A stretch of 20,958 bases of DNA from Reticulomyxa filosa. Its lineage: Eukaryota; Foraminifera; Reticulomyxidae. The notes beneath the pieces were generated by a model that worked only from the letters and a program-made list of their open reading frames with translations, did not search any database and had not been told where the DNA came from. Shown here one piece after another: positions 1 through 10,526 of this stretch (position 1 is the first letter of the stretch; each line of letters opens with the position of its first letter). A program made the position numbers and the translations under genes. Where the stretch lies: contig ASPP01008665.1 of the NCBI GenBank assembly GCA_000512085.1, positions 1-20,958 on the forward strand. The letters run 5' to 3'.

Positions 1-24
1 TTCCGGGTTTTTAAAAACCCGGAA
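1..24. repeat. 24-nt perfect palindrome at the left edge
   Basis: The first 24 bases equal their own reverse complement, with arms ttccgggttttt and aaaaacccggaa. They fall inside or just past the last visible intron of the UBE3-like gene. Lying exactly at the window edge, this could be a real small hairpin or a fold-back artefact at a contig end. Confidence 0.8.
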
Positions 25-61
25 TTCAAACCCTTTCGGTTCCAACAAGGAAAAAAAAAAA

Positions 62-84
62 AAATATATATATATATATACATA
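62..84. repeat. TA microsatellite in intron
   Basis: An alternating TA tract next to a run of A, just after the minus-strand splice donor GTATAT that ends the last visible UBE3-like exon at 88. A similar TA/TG tract lies in the preceding intron at about 1110-1156. Confidence 0.8.
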
Positions 85-87
85 TAC

Positions 88-2380
88 CTTGAGGATTTGA
101 ATTAAAGATGGCAATGTACTAATAGTGAATGGACTGATTTGCTGAACAAACTCTTCCTTCTCCATCACAAATAGGTGGTTGTTGTACAACAACAAAAACA
201 AATCCAACAGCTGATGGACAGAGCTATTAACCCAAAGGGCGTCTTTCCAGATATCAACGTTATTGGAACCACTTGGACTGAGTCCAATTTCATGGACCAA
301 CAATTCCCACACACACGACACGCAGGGCGTGAAGAATGACAATGTGCTGATATACTCTTTTCGCACGTCGTGCAGCGACGAAAAGGTAATGATCAGCGTG
401 TGCGCGAATTCCAAAATGGTCCGCGTAATGGGCAGATCAATTGCCTGCGCAATGTGCTTTTGCAAGTCCTTGCCGAGTGGCTCGGTGGCACGATACACAT
501 ATCGTTGTTGGTTGATTGTCATCGTTGCATGTTGAAAGATTCGCCAAAACAGTTTTAGCACGATCTTGGAATCGCACAGCTTGTTTACATTTTCCAGCGA
601 CGGATTAAAGGTTTTGGTCTGTTTGTTTTTCTTTTTCTTTCTTTTGTCTTTATCTTTGTCTTTGTCCTTATTTGTCATATCGTCAAGCGTAATCACCGTC
701 TTGTCATTCATCTTACTGTCCCCATCCACGTCGATGCCACTTTTCACGTCCGTCGCATCTGTCATGTCCGTCACATCTGTCATGTCCATCACATTTGTCA
801 TCTCCTTCTTTTCCTCTTCTTCATTGCTCTTGCCCTTCACCTCCAATTCCATTTCCATGCGATCTTTTGTCGTTTGGTCCAAGCCATTGTCGTCATCGTC
901 AATCTCATATTTCTTTTCTTTCTCCTCCTCTTCGTCATCGTTGTCGTCGTCGTCGTCGTCGTCGTCGTGTCCATCTTCGCCGTCCTCCAATATGTCCTCT
1001 GTTAAATACCTTCGATATTTCGAAACCAATTCTCCATAAAACTTCATAAAGTCTTCCTTTTTTATTTTTATTTTTTTTTAAATGCACATACACATAAGTT
1101 CAATATGTTATATATATATATATATATATACATATATATGTATATATGTATACATAAAACATACGAATGTGGTCGTCGTCATCGTGTCAATGCAGTCAAA
1201 GAGCACTGCACAGTTGTTAATCAACGCAATGGCGCTTCTCTCATTGACAAACAACTCCGACTGCGAGGAGTGGTTTGCGATCAAAGGCAGCCATTCGAGG
1301 ATGGTCGGACTGATGTGCGCAAGACCTGTGGACGTCTCCGTGCTCACAAACACTTGCGGATGAGTCATCCACAGATTGGGAATGCTCACGATTTGCTCGA
1401 CAAAGTCTTGTAGCAGATGTGCATCGAGTTGGCAGGCCACGTGTGACATGACAAGTATTCGCTGTGCGAGGTCGTTCAATTCGTAGTGCTGTGCCAACAT
1501 CAATGTCATCTTCCACTTCCAATAAAACTCGTGCTTCATTGGAGATATTATGCATTGCTTCACAAACTCTTTCAATTCGTCTGTCATCTTTGACAATCGC
1601 ACATTGTGTATATTCATTATGTTCAACACAAACCCTATCACTGTTTTCACATTGATCACTGTTCGAGGATTGGAATTAGAATTAGATTTGGTTGTTTCTG
1701 CTGTTCCACTCACTTCTTCGTACATCGACTCCATCAATTTCATACTTATTCTCCACAGTTTACACATGTCTCTTCGCCACATTTCTTGCTTCAACTTGTC
1801 TATTGTAGAACATGCCACAACGGACACTTGCATGCTCACATCTTACTCCCTCCCCCCCCCCTCCTCTTTCCTGTTCCAAGAATGTTCAAAGAACAAACCT
1901 GACAGAGACAAGCCATACAACAACAAGTGGTAATCCGAAATGTCCTTCGCTTCAATCGACATTGACTTATTGATCAAGCTAAATATTATCGTTGCTCGAT
2001 TTCTATCCACACTGTCTTGGTGGTAGTAAAATTGGACTAATGAATGCACATTATGATTGCATTGACGGGCTATTGGAACTTGCTGCTGGTTTGGTGACAA
2101 GTTCAAATCATTTGCCAATTGCCGAACACCGCCATCAAAATGCTTTCGTAAAGTGTTTGCATACGCAAGTCGTGCTGATATCATGCGCCAATGACGTTGA
2201 ATCACATTGCATACGTCAATCTTTTGCTAGTTTTGAGTTTGTGAAAGACGAAGTGGAATAGTACATTTTTTGTTAAGATAGTCGCTTATCAACTTTTTCA
2301 TATTGGCGTAGTTGACGGTCAGCTCGCACTTTTGCAAGCAATTTATCACGATCACTGGACGTATCAGGATTATGGAACAT
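88..2380 (-). CDS. HECT E3 ubiquitin ligase, UBE3B/UBE3C (plant UPL6/7) type, N-terminal part, cut at window edge
   Basis: Four exons on the minus strand: 2380-2294, 2226-1899, 1841-1165 and 1056-88. All junctions are GT-AG and in phase, giving about 687 residues. The start is the ATG at 2380 (MFHNPDTSSDRDKLLAKV). Next come a basic helix like the UPL7/UBE3C N-terminus, an IQ-like motif (VIQRHWRMISARLAY, about residues 38-52), a helical LVQFYYHQ...NRATIIFSL segment and, near the visible end, LFLLLYNNHLFVMEKEEF, which matches the segment before HECT in UBE3B/C. The catalytic HECT domain itself lies beyond position 1 and is not seen. In ligases of this family the missing domain carries a thioester cysteine and transfers ubiquitin to substrates or extends chains. 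Exon 4 contains a long acidic and low-complexity insert (about 630-1010) that is unlikely to be conserved. The gene ends at the window edge, not at a stop codon. Confidence 0.82.
747..802 (-). repeat. Coding repeat of M/V-T-D units
   Basis: In the acidic insert of the UBE3-like protein, a degenerate 6-to-9-nt unit encodes MTNVMDMTDVTDMTDATDV. The units differ in sequence, which suggests an older repeat that is drifting. Confidence 0.7.
943..968 (-). repeat. (GAC)n trinucleotide repeat coding for poly-Asp
   Basis: On the plus strand this reads as tandem gtc; on the coding strand it is about eight GAC codons giving a run of aspartates, followed by a Glu run. It lies in exon 4 of the UBE3-like gene. 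Near-pure codon repetition points to recent slippage. Confidence 0.85.
1110..1156. repeat. TA/TG microsatellite in intron
   Basis: Alternating TA with TATG units fills most of the 108-nt intron 1164-1057 of the UBE3-like gene. A similar tract occurs in G-beta intron 2. Confidence 0.8.
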
Positions 2381-2816
2381 TGAGTCTTTTATTTTTCCCC
2401 TCCCTTTTTTTCCTTCTTCTTTTTGAAAACGTTTGACTGGTTACAACTTTACAAGTTCCTAAAAATAACTTTTCTTTTAAAAAATTCAAGTAGAAAGATT
2501 CACCTCTTGTCACTTGGACACTTTCCTTCCTCAATGCACACATCCATTTGCATTGCTTACAGCTGCAAACATTTAATAACAAAGACATCCAGCTAATTAA
2601 ATTTTTTCAAATATATCTTTTACACACAATATGTATTGCTTTTTCACAATTATTTTCGTCTTTGATGTTTTTTGCTGCCATTGCCTGTCCAGTCCTCCAA
2701 TTGATTTTCATCTGTACCCATATGAACAGAATATGTATCTATCACATGAGACAGAGCACTTGCGATGGTTTGTATCTTTTCAAGGTTGTTGTTTTCCATG
2801 CTATGCCTCATTTCAG
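2381..2816. other. Intergenic region between the UBE3-like gene and SCC2
   Basis: This T-rich stretch is the 5' flank of the UBE3-like gene and the 3' flank of SCC2, both on the minus strand. I found no conserved protein, RNA gene or clear promoter motif. The open frames here (for example 2548-2877 plus, 2370-2588 minus) encode low-complexity Phe/Cys or Lys-rich peptides resembling nothing. Confidence 0.6.
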
Positions 2817-5800
2817 TTATAATCTTTTCGAGATTGTGTTGCGTTTTTTTTGTTTTTGTTTGTTTGAGCGCTTTTGAGCTTTATTGTCAGGTTCACCAAC
2901 TTTTAATGATATTTTGAAAATGGGTTGAGATGATTCTACTTCGCCATTTTCTACTTTCTTTGTGTTTCCATGTTGGGGCTGGGGCAGGGCATTGTTGTCA
3001 GTATTTCCACGTTTTCGTTTCGTGTTGCCTCCTCGCTGCTCCTTAAACTTTTTCAATGTTTCCTCGGTTACACCGTGCAATTTCTGAAAATTAAAAAAAA
3101 AAGAAAGTAAAAACAAAAAAACAACGAGCAACAGTTTTTTTTATTGAACTTGGAAAAACTCTTGAAATTGAATTGCAACAATCAAAATCAGCGCGTCAGA
3201 GCAACAACAGACCCAAGTCGTTGTGCTTGTATCTTGACCTTGGAGTAATGACTTCAATTCAGTACTAACGGCTGTGAAAGTGTTGTTTACAAACGCACTA
3301 ACACTCGAGCATATGGCATGCGGTTGATTTTCCAAATCGTTATCAAAGTTGAGCGAGCACAAAATGTGGCTAAGGAATGTGAGAAATTCTACGCATTGTA
3401 ATTTTATCAGACAGCGTTTTTTCAAGGCGTCATTCTCATCTCCAATCGTGGGAAGCAGCGACAAGCGTCGTTTTATATTTGGGCCAAAAGTATCGTAGAG
3501 CCTTTCGAGATCAAAATACTGCGTCAATTCACCAACAAATTCGGATACAACACCTTTGTGACGGGGCAAGACCTCAAATAATTTGAATAGTCTTCCCATC
3601 CCCTCTTGTATCACTTTTGCAATTTCCTTGGTCTCTGTTTGAATGTCTATCTCTGAGAATGGAATAAGCACAACAACAATCATTAACACAAAGTAAAAAA
3701 AAAACAAACAAAACAAAACGTAACCACTATCACAATCAGCAACTATTGTCTTTTCGACAAGCGATACATGAAAAACATTTTCATACAATAAAAATGCCTT
3801 GACAATGCCATCAAGCACACACGTTCGAAACAGGGTTGGGTGTTTGTGAACCAATTTGGTCAGAATATAACCGCATTGCTCTCTAATGTTGATGCGCTCC
3901 AAGTCAAACATAAGGGCAAATACACTGGGCACCAGATCTACTGGTGACACCAGCGATTGAACCACGAGGTCGTAAATCACCCACACGCTTTCGCTACGTA
4001 TGTTGCTGTGGACTGAAAATGTTAGATTTGTCACAAGTGGTGATAGTTGATTCATTGCTGTTATCAGCTCAGCAGAATAGGCTTCTGAAGCAAAATCAAA
4101 ATTCGATTTGAATTGGATGTCTTTGTTATCAAGGATTTTTGTTTTATTCTTATCGTCACCATCCACGTAATCATCACAGTCGATTGTTTTATTTTGCGGA
4201 CTGTCTTCGTCATTTTTTTCGTCTGTTTTTTCCTCTTCACTGTTTGATTGGTCTTCTTTGCGGTGTTTTGTTTTGCTTTTGCCAAACTGTTCATTGCTGC
4301 GGCTGGGCTGGGTCATATTATTTTGTAATGTCAATTCATTTTGATTATGTTCGACCAAAAACGTATGCAATGAATGTAATGTGAAAAATTGCAAAGTGAC
4401 ATTCTCTTGGTGCTGCAAGCAGTGACGAAAAGCTTCCAAAGAGCGAGGGTTGTTTATAAACATGGGATAATATCGTGAGTAAAAATGGCATAGCCCGATG
4501 ACGCTTGCACAAGGGATGGACGTATTTTTCCAATAGATAAATCTCAAGAGCATTTCAAACACATTGCGCAAAAACAATCTAAAAAACAACACAATTATGT
4601 TCAAAAAAATTCCTGTTACCTTGAATTTTGATTGATGAGGAAATGCAAATATTAACTTGGCATTTGGTGACAGTTGGACTAGTGCACTATTCATGCCTTT
4701 CTCTGCAATTTTTTGGATTTGGCTTTGTTTTGTTATACTTGATTTGATTGTATTGTTGTTCTCATTTACGTCGTTGTTTTCTATTTCGGTGATTAAATTT
4801 CGTTTGAATGCAAATTGTGGAATCTGTTTCATCACGTCAAAGTGCTTTGCAAATAAGCACAGTGATATCAATGATCTCAAGACCAAAGAGTCATTTGGGA
4901 TGGCTTTGCAATTCTCCCACACTTCGTTATTCAAGCGACAGTACAATACTTCGAACAAATTGCACAGATTTGTATGAAATAATCTGTGATCTTTCGACAA
5001 ATATTGAATGACATTACAAAAGCATTCAATGCAAGCCTCCAATAGTGCTGTGCCATCGCATGTGTCATTTCTCAGATTTTTCAATGGAAAGCGCCACATT
5101 ATGCTTCGTAAGCTGCTTTGCAAGTGCTGTACCAGTGTTGGGCTTGCTGGAAGTTCCACGTGGGGCAGAAGGTTGCAAATGATCTTGACAATTTCTATAG
5201 TCACATTGTTGTGAGGACCAACATTCGATTGAGCTGAGTCGAAACATGGTACTTGCAAGAACATGCAGATTTGTTCAAAATATTTTTTTAAGAGTAATGG
5301 ATGCACTCTGCTAAACAAATATAAGGTGGACACGCAAGAATGAGTGTTTGTCTCATTGCTTTGTGCATTGACAAGTTTAGAAATGACTACGTCGCACATG
5401 TCTTCACAGATAGCATATATGCGTTGATGTTCATTTGTTGGATTGGGTCCAGACTGGCCATTGATGAATTGGATCATAGTGGATATTACCTCAACCAAGC
5501 GACTGCGACTTTTGTCGTCAATGCCATTTACGCTGTCAATAATCCGTTGCACAAGGCCTTTAAATTCGAGAGAGTACTCTTTTATGCTGGACTCATCTAC
5601 TCGCTTCACGCGATTGGACAAAATGTGACGAATACCTAAAAACTCTCTTTCTTCGATTTTGTCATCGACATTGTTTAAGCATCCTCCGAACCACATTTTC
5701 TTAAATGTTTGTGTCACAAGCGCTACAATTCTCTCATTTGAATCTGTCATGCGTGATAATAACGTGGAGCAAATTTCATTGTATTGAGGATGGTACTTTG

Positions 5801-8800
5801 TGTAATAGCTGCCTTTGTCGTGACCTTGATGTTTTCATTTTTTATTTGTTGTTTTGTTTTGCAATTGCATTCGAATGTGCAAACATACCATTAGATAACA
5901 AGCAGCACAATTCTTGCAAAATTTGAATGACTCTCTTCCTTACTGACACGCCCGAGTCTTTGATTCTTTTCATCAGCATTTGCAAATACTCTGTTTCATT
6001 CGCTGCAAAGTCAGAAAAGGGCAGTGCCAACATATATTTTCCCACCAAATCTACTGCCGATTCTCTGACCGCGATTGATTTGTCAGACAGCTTTGCTTTG
6101 ATGACCTGCTTGATGGAATCGAAATGAAATATCTTTGGATCCACGTCCACAAGTGCGGACAAGAACTTCAACGCTTTTGTTCGATTTTTGGATTGCGTGT
6201 GGTGCAACTCTTGCAAAATGATTGCAACACATTCGTTGCAAGCCGCAACTAACCCACGTTTCCTTGAGAGTTGACCGTTCAACTGAATTGTTTGCTCATC
6301 CGAAAAATGAGAGACATATTTCGTCTTGCATTCGCATGGCCAAAGCTTGCAAAACAAATTCCAAATGAGTGGATGCAGCGATTTGATTGGATCAATGTTA
6401 TTATTGTCTCCATCAGACAATTTCAAATCGCCTGCACCACTCTCTTCACTCCCTTCCAATTTCTTTTTTCGATTTTTGCCATCTGTCGAGGTTGCTTGCT
6501 TTCCTAAAGACAAAAGATAGTCGAGAAAAGGAACTTGCTAATTTTGGATATGAAAGAAGAAAGAAGTACTGACCTTTTTTCACTTGTTTTCGATTACGTG
6601 CTTTTGAAGAAGTTGCTACTTCTTCCTTTTGTGGACATAAGGTCGATGCAGGCTTTGGTAGTAGGCTCTGATGCAATGAAGCCAACCAGCGCATCAAATG
6701 GTAGTATCGGGCCGATGTTATCAGTGATGATAAATCGTCTCCCGTCCTTTAGTACACAAAGCAAACTACTTATTCTTTGGTTGTTTTGATTTGTTTGATA
6801 TTTTCTTAACTGTGCGAGCAGGTAATTAAGCACCAAAATATTCTGATTACATTCGTATTCAAACTATTTAAACAAAAGTCACAGTGCTTAGCCTCTTCCT
6901 CATAATAATTAATATGTAATCTTTTGATACATTGCGCAAAAGACAATCAAAGGGAAAGTAAAAAATGGCATACTTGTCAGAATGTAAAATATCCATTTCA
7001 CAGGACAAAAGGTCCATATCTCTGAGAGCGGCACAGGGGATACAATACCAACTTTGATTACTTTCGGCCTTCCTGTCATTATATTTATCATGGGCCATTA
7101 CGCAAATTTTGTGGAAAGAAGCGCTGCAATTTTCACAGGTGATTGTTGGCTTGTCATCGCTCACGCCATTATTTTTGTCACAAGTACAACTTATTTCTTT
7201 GTTGTTCGTAACGAGACATTGCAATTTTCATCCCCTTTTGCGTGTTGTTTCTCAAATTTGTCGCAACGAGTGACGGAAGTTTCGACATCAACAACACAGA
7301 TCTTTTCACACTGGTGCAGATAGTTATCAATGCATCGATAAGATAAGGTCGCATCTTGTTTTCCAATTTGCTTTCCTTGTCTTTTTCTTTTTCTTTTTTA
7401 TTTTCTTCGGTGACAGTCTGTGAAGAAACCGAAGAATTTTTTTTTAAAATTTGCACCAAGTATTTGGTGATTATCCGTAACAGTGACTCGGCGACAGGCC
7501 ATTCTGGCAGCTGATATACTGCTAACAAGTCACTTATCAGAGCTGTCAAAATATCCGTATTCTCGTAACGATACACACATTGTCTTAACAATTGCTATTC
7601 AAGACAAAGTCTCACGAGTTCGTTTTTGCTGAACTTTTTCGAACAAACAAAAGAAGGCACTTACCCCGACAAAGTGGTTAAGCAAACTTTGGATTTCGAG
7701 CAATGGCCCAGTTATCATTTTTTTGAAAAATGAAATTTGTGCAGCAGTTGTCATTTGCTCAATCGCCATTTGGCTCTCTTGACCTGCGTTGTGCATTGCC
7801 ATCGATTGAAATAGTTGAAGTGTGACCGCACTGCATGCCAAGATTTGCTTTCCACCTTTTCGACTGCAGAAAATGGATTTGCTCTTAGGATTATCGAAAG
7901 TATCGACAATGCGTCCAATTACTTCGTGTTTCATGTCGGACGAGTGCCGATATTTGGAATGATTCAAAATGTTTTCAATCAACAGCTGACACTTTTCTTG
8001 AATCAGTTGAAAATTGCCAACACCGAATGAATAAAAGCAGATATCCAACAATTGTTGAACATGTTTATCATCTAAATTTGATTCCCTTTGCAACAGTTGT
8101 GACAACAAGGAAAAGAGATGAGTGACCATGGAAGAATACAGTGCTACTAAATCTCCACTCAGTTCTTTCCAACAGTCATCGCGATTGATTGTCTGAGTTG
8201 TTTTTTTTGCTTTCGTTTTTCTGAGACTCTTTTTCGTATCGACACCTTTTTCATTTACGCAATTTTTTTTTTTTTTTAAAAAAAAAGACGATCTTGTTTA
8301 ATCTTTTTCGAATGTGAAAAAACAGAACAACTTGAAAGGACAAAATCAACAAAATGTACTCTCTTCCCTTTTTATCCATAATTAGTTTGACTTGTTTTAA
8401 CCTGAAGCGGCGCTGCACTTATTTCTGCACTTGGCGTCTTTCCACGGCGCAAGCAATTCCATCAGAACGAACTGGCTAAGACGAATGCTGTTGTAGATGA
8501 TCCCTCCTTGAATGAATTTCCTCGGCGTATCTTCGCAGCGCATTACCAGCAAAGCAGCCAACGATGCATAGACAACATTTGACAATTGTTCAATGGTTCG
8601 CACTTCGATTGCTTCCTTGGAGTCGTCAAGTTTGAAAATGAATTCGTTGAGCAGACCATCAATCATTGCAAAGAATCGTTCCAACTCGCGCTCATCCAAG
8701 TCTTTTCGCCAGTAATTACTATTCGTATTTGCATTAATAGCGATCCAAATAGAGAATACATTGCGCTCCAATGTAAATGCTTATCTTCGTCATTCGTTTG

Positions 8801-9806
8801 CATATCAAAGCGAGCTTGTCTTTCTGTTTCCAATGGGGCATCTCTTTCATCAATGCACCACTTTTCGTTAAAGGCATGAAGCAAATAATTGGCATTTGTC
8901 AACAGTCCTTTTTTGTCAGGTGAATCATCCATCAGTTTTGATGATGTGGGATTTTGCAATGCTTCCATGCGATTTTCTTGGGTCCGTTTTTGTGTCGTTT
9001 GAATTGAATTTGAATGTGTCGTTTCTTTTTCTTTATTATTGTCAGAATGTACATCTTTCAAGGCGTCTTGTTTCAAAGCCATCCTCACTCTTCTTTGTCT
9101 TTTTCTTGGAGGTTCCACTGGATCTCGAATAGGACTGGATGACAATTCTAGACATTACACAAAAAGTTACTTTTCGTGCCAAACAATATTTTCATAAACA
9201 GCTGCCATTTGAGCAAAAAGAGACCAAGATAGATACCAAAGCTTCTTTTTTTAATTGGTTGCTCGAGACTGGAATGTCTATCACTTTTTTCGTCGTCAGC
9301 TGGACTGTTTTTATCTTTGTCTTGTTGTGATATAGTCTTGTCATTCTTTATTTTTTCCTCCTCTTCATTCAAGTTATACGTTTCTGGTAGCTTTTTCGAA
9401 GAAACATTTTGATTGGTTGCGCCCTCATTTGTCTGAACGGATTCACTTTGGCATTGACCATTTAAATTCTGTTCACATCAATCAACAGGGTATGTTGGCA
9501 AGGTTGTCACAATTTTTATGATTGGCTGAGTTAATGCGACGTAATTCTCGCAAGTATTATTGTAAGTGTAATACGAAAAAAAAAAGCAAGAAGGGGAAGA
9601 AATAAAAATTTGCTGACGGAAAGGTGTTCCAACGATTCTTTAATATTTGACTTCTTGACTTCTTCTAGCAGTGCCTTCATTATCGTATTGTCACAAACTG
9701 TTGTCAAAAATGCACGTTGTTAAATAAGATTTTTCATAACTTTAACTAAAGGCGTATTTGCTGGACGCTTGCGTGCACGACGCACTCTTGGATTTGCTTT
9801 GTCCAT
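2817..9806 (-). CDS. SCC2: Cohesin-loading factor SCC2/NIPBL with internal PHD finger
   Basis: SCC2 with SCC4/MAU2 loads cohesin onto DNA and stimulates its ATPase in the nucleus. Working exons (minus): 9806-9741, 9674-9618, 9468-9237, 9147-8760, 8718-8419, 8292-7665, 7594-7275, 7189-6931, 6863-6811, 6746-6574, 6503-5889, 5824-4657, 4578-3725, 3652-3150, 3083-2817; about 1,960 aa ending TAA. Family landmarks occur in the expected order: a basic N-terminal region (VEPPRKRQRRVRM), LPEWPVAESLLRIITKYLV (NIPBL has KPEWPAAELLL), KALKFLSALVDVDPKIF, KSIAVRESAVDLVGKYML, VSVRKRVIQILQELC, VTQTFKKMWF, HEAT repeats, and a C-terminal FFQKLHGVTEETLKKF like NIPBL LCGFSDSKIQKY. A PHD finger precedes the VLNYLLAQ segment. 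The large frame 5750-3141 reads through two in-frame introns (4656-4579, 72-nt 3724-3653). Least certain are the exons upstream of 9468, the 41-nt intron at 8759-8719, and the junction near 8290-8420 beside a T15/A9 run. The start ATG at 9806 (MDKANPRVRRARKRP) is probable. Confidence 0.9.
6931..7189 (-). other. SCC2 exon encoding a C4HC3 PHD finger
   Basis: The exon reads CTCDKNNG...TCENCSASFHKICV...WYCIPC. The ligands are C-x-C, C-x2-C, H-x2-C and C-x2-C with a Trp two residues before the last pair, which is the canonical PHD pattern. Phases at both ends fit the neighbouring SCC2 exons: upstream donor at 7274 (phase 2) and downstream donor at 6930 (phase 0). PHD fingers usually read histone H3 tails, often methylated lysine 4. 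I recall that plant SCC2 proteins also carry a PHD finger whereas human NIPBL lacks one. Here the domain lies between the LPEWP segment and the VLNYL segment. Confidence 0.85.
8263..8286. repeat. T15-A9 head-to-head homopolymer runs
   Basis: Fifteen T followed directly by nine A at an SCC2 exon/intron boundary. The tract can fold on itself, and its length is hard to call. It makes the local splice junction uncertain, because coding homology (NEKGVDTKKSLRKTKAKK, like the NIPBL AKRAK region) begins right beside it. Confidence 0.8.
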
Positions 9807-10526
9807 TGCTTATCTTTGTTGTGGTTTATTCAAGTCTTCGTTTCGATTGGATACAATATACCTTGGAATATTGGAAAAATATTACGTTTGTGCAGAAAAG
9901 AACAAGAACCTAGAACAAGTTAACAGCAATAAGAATGAAAAATTTGCTGAGACAATTTCGTTTATACTTTTGTGGTTTGCCTGTGCTATTAGCCCCAGAT
10001 AACTTTGTTTTAGGATTTTATAGATTGTCTGCAAGAAACTAATCCCTTTCTCGCTCTAGGATTTCATTTTTCGAGTTGTCACATGGAAACACAGTATTTA
10101 GATTTCATTTAATCTACGATTATTAACATAAATTATTGGCAAAAACATAATTAATTGACGCTGTTTCTGAGTATGTTTTGAATAAATGAGAGGAAAAAGT
10201 ATCGTTTGAGAGAACCTACTAAAGTGGCATGCATATAATACAAAATTATTTGTTGTAACAACTCCATCCCAAGATGATCTGGAATGAATCTAAAAGTTAA
10301 AAAGTGGATGATAAATCAAAATTCAAAAGGGATGTTACAACATGCCTTGAAAAAAGATATCTGACAAGTTACGGAAAAATATATTTGAGCCATTAAAGAA
10401 CACAGTGAATCATTTCCCTGAAGGTCAAAAAAAAGGGCATGTTTGAGCAAACTAAAAAGAAGAAACAATTTACAACGCCAAAAAAAAAAGTAAAATGCTC
10501 CACCAAATGAACAAACAATTTGGTGA
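9807..10526. other. Intergenic region between SCC2 and the G-beta gene
   Basis: This 720-nt AT-rich stretch is the 5' flank of SCC2 and the 3' flank of the G-beta gene. A 77-codon plus frame at 9769-10002 overlaps the SCC2 start antisense and encodes nothing recognisable. No RNA gene or clear TATA element was found. Near the right end is the hairpin at 10501-10525. Confidence 0.6.
10501..10525 (-). repeat. 8-bp inverted repeat just after the G-beta stop codon
   Basis: Arms caccaaat (10501-10508) and atttggtg (10518-10525) are separated by a 9-nt loop. The element starts 1 nt past the TGA at 10529-10527. It could form a 3'UTR stem-loop, but the arms are short and chance is possible. Confidence 0.5.

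Noticed and set aside
3141-5750. Reading the long SCC2 frame as one uninterrupted exon
   Set aside because: Two internal segments break the NIPBL alignment, are Phe/Val-rich and have GT-AG ends with matching phases, so they are introns.
9769-10002. 77-codon plus-strand frame upstream of SCC2
   Set aside because: It overlaps the SCC2 start region antisense, resembles no protein, and lacks introns or motifs that would support it.
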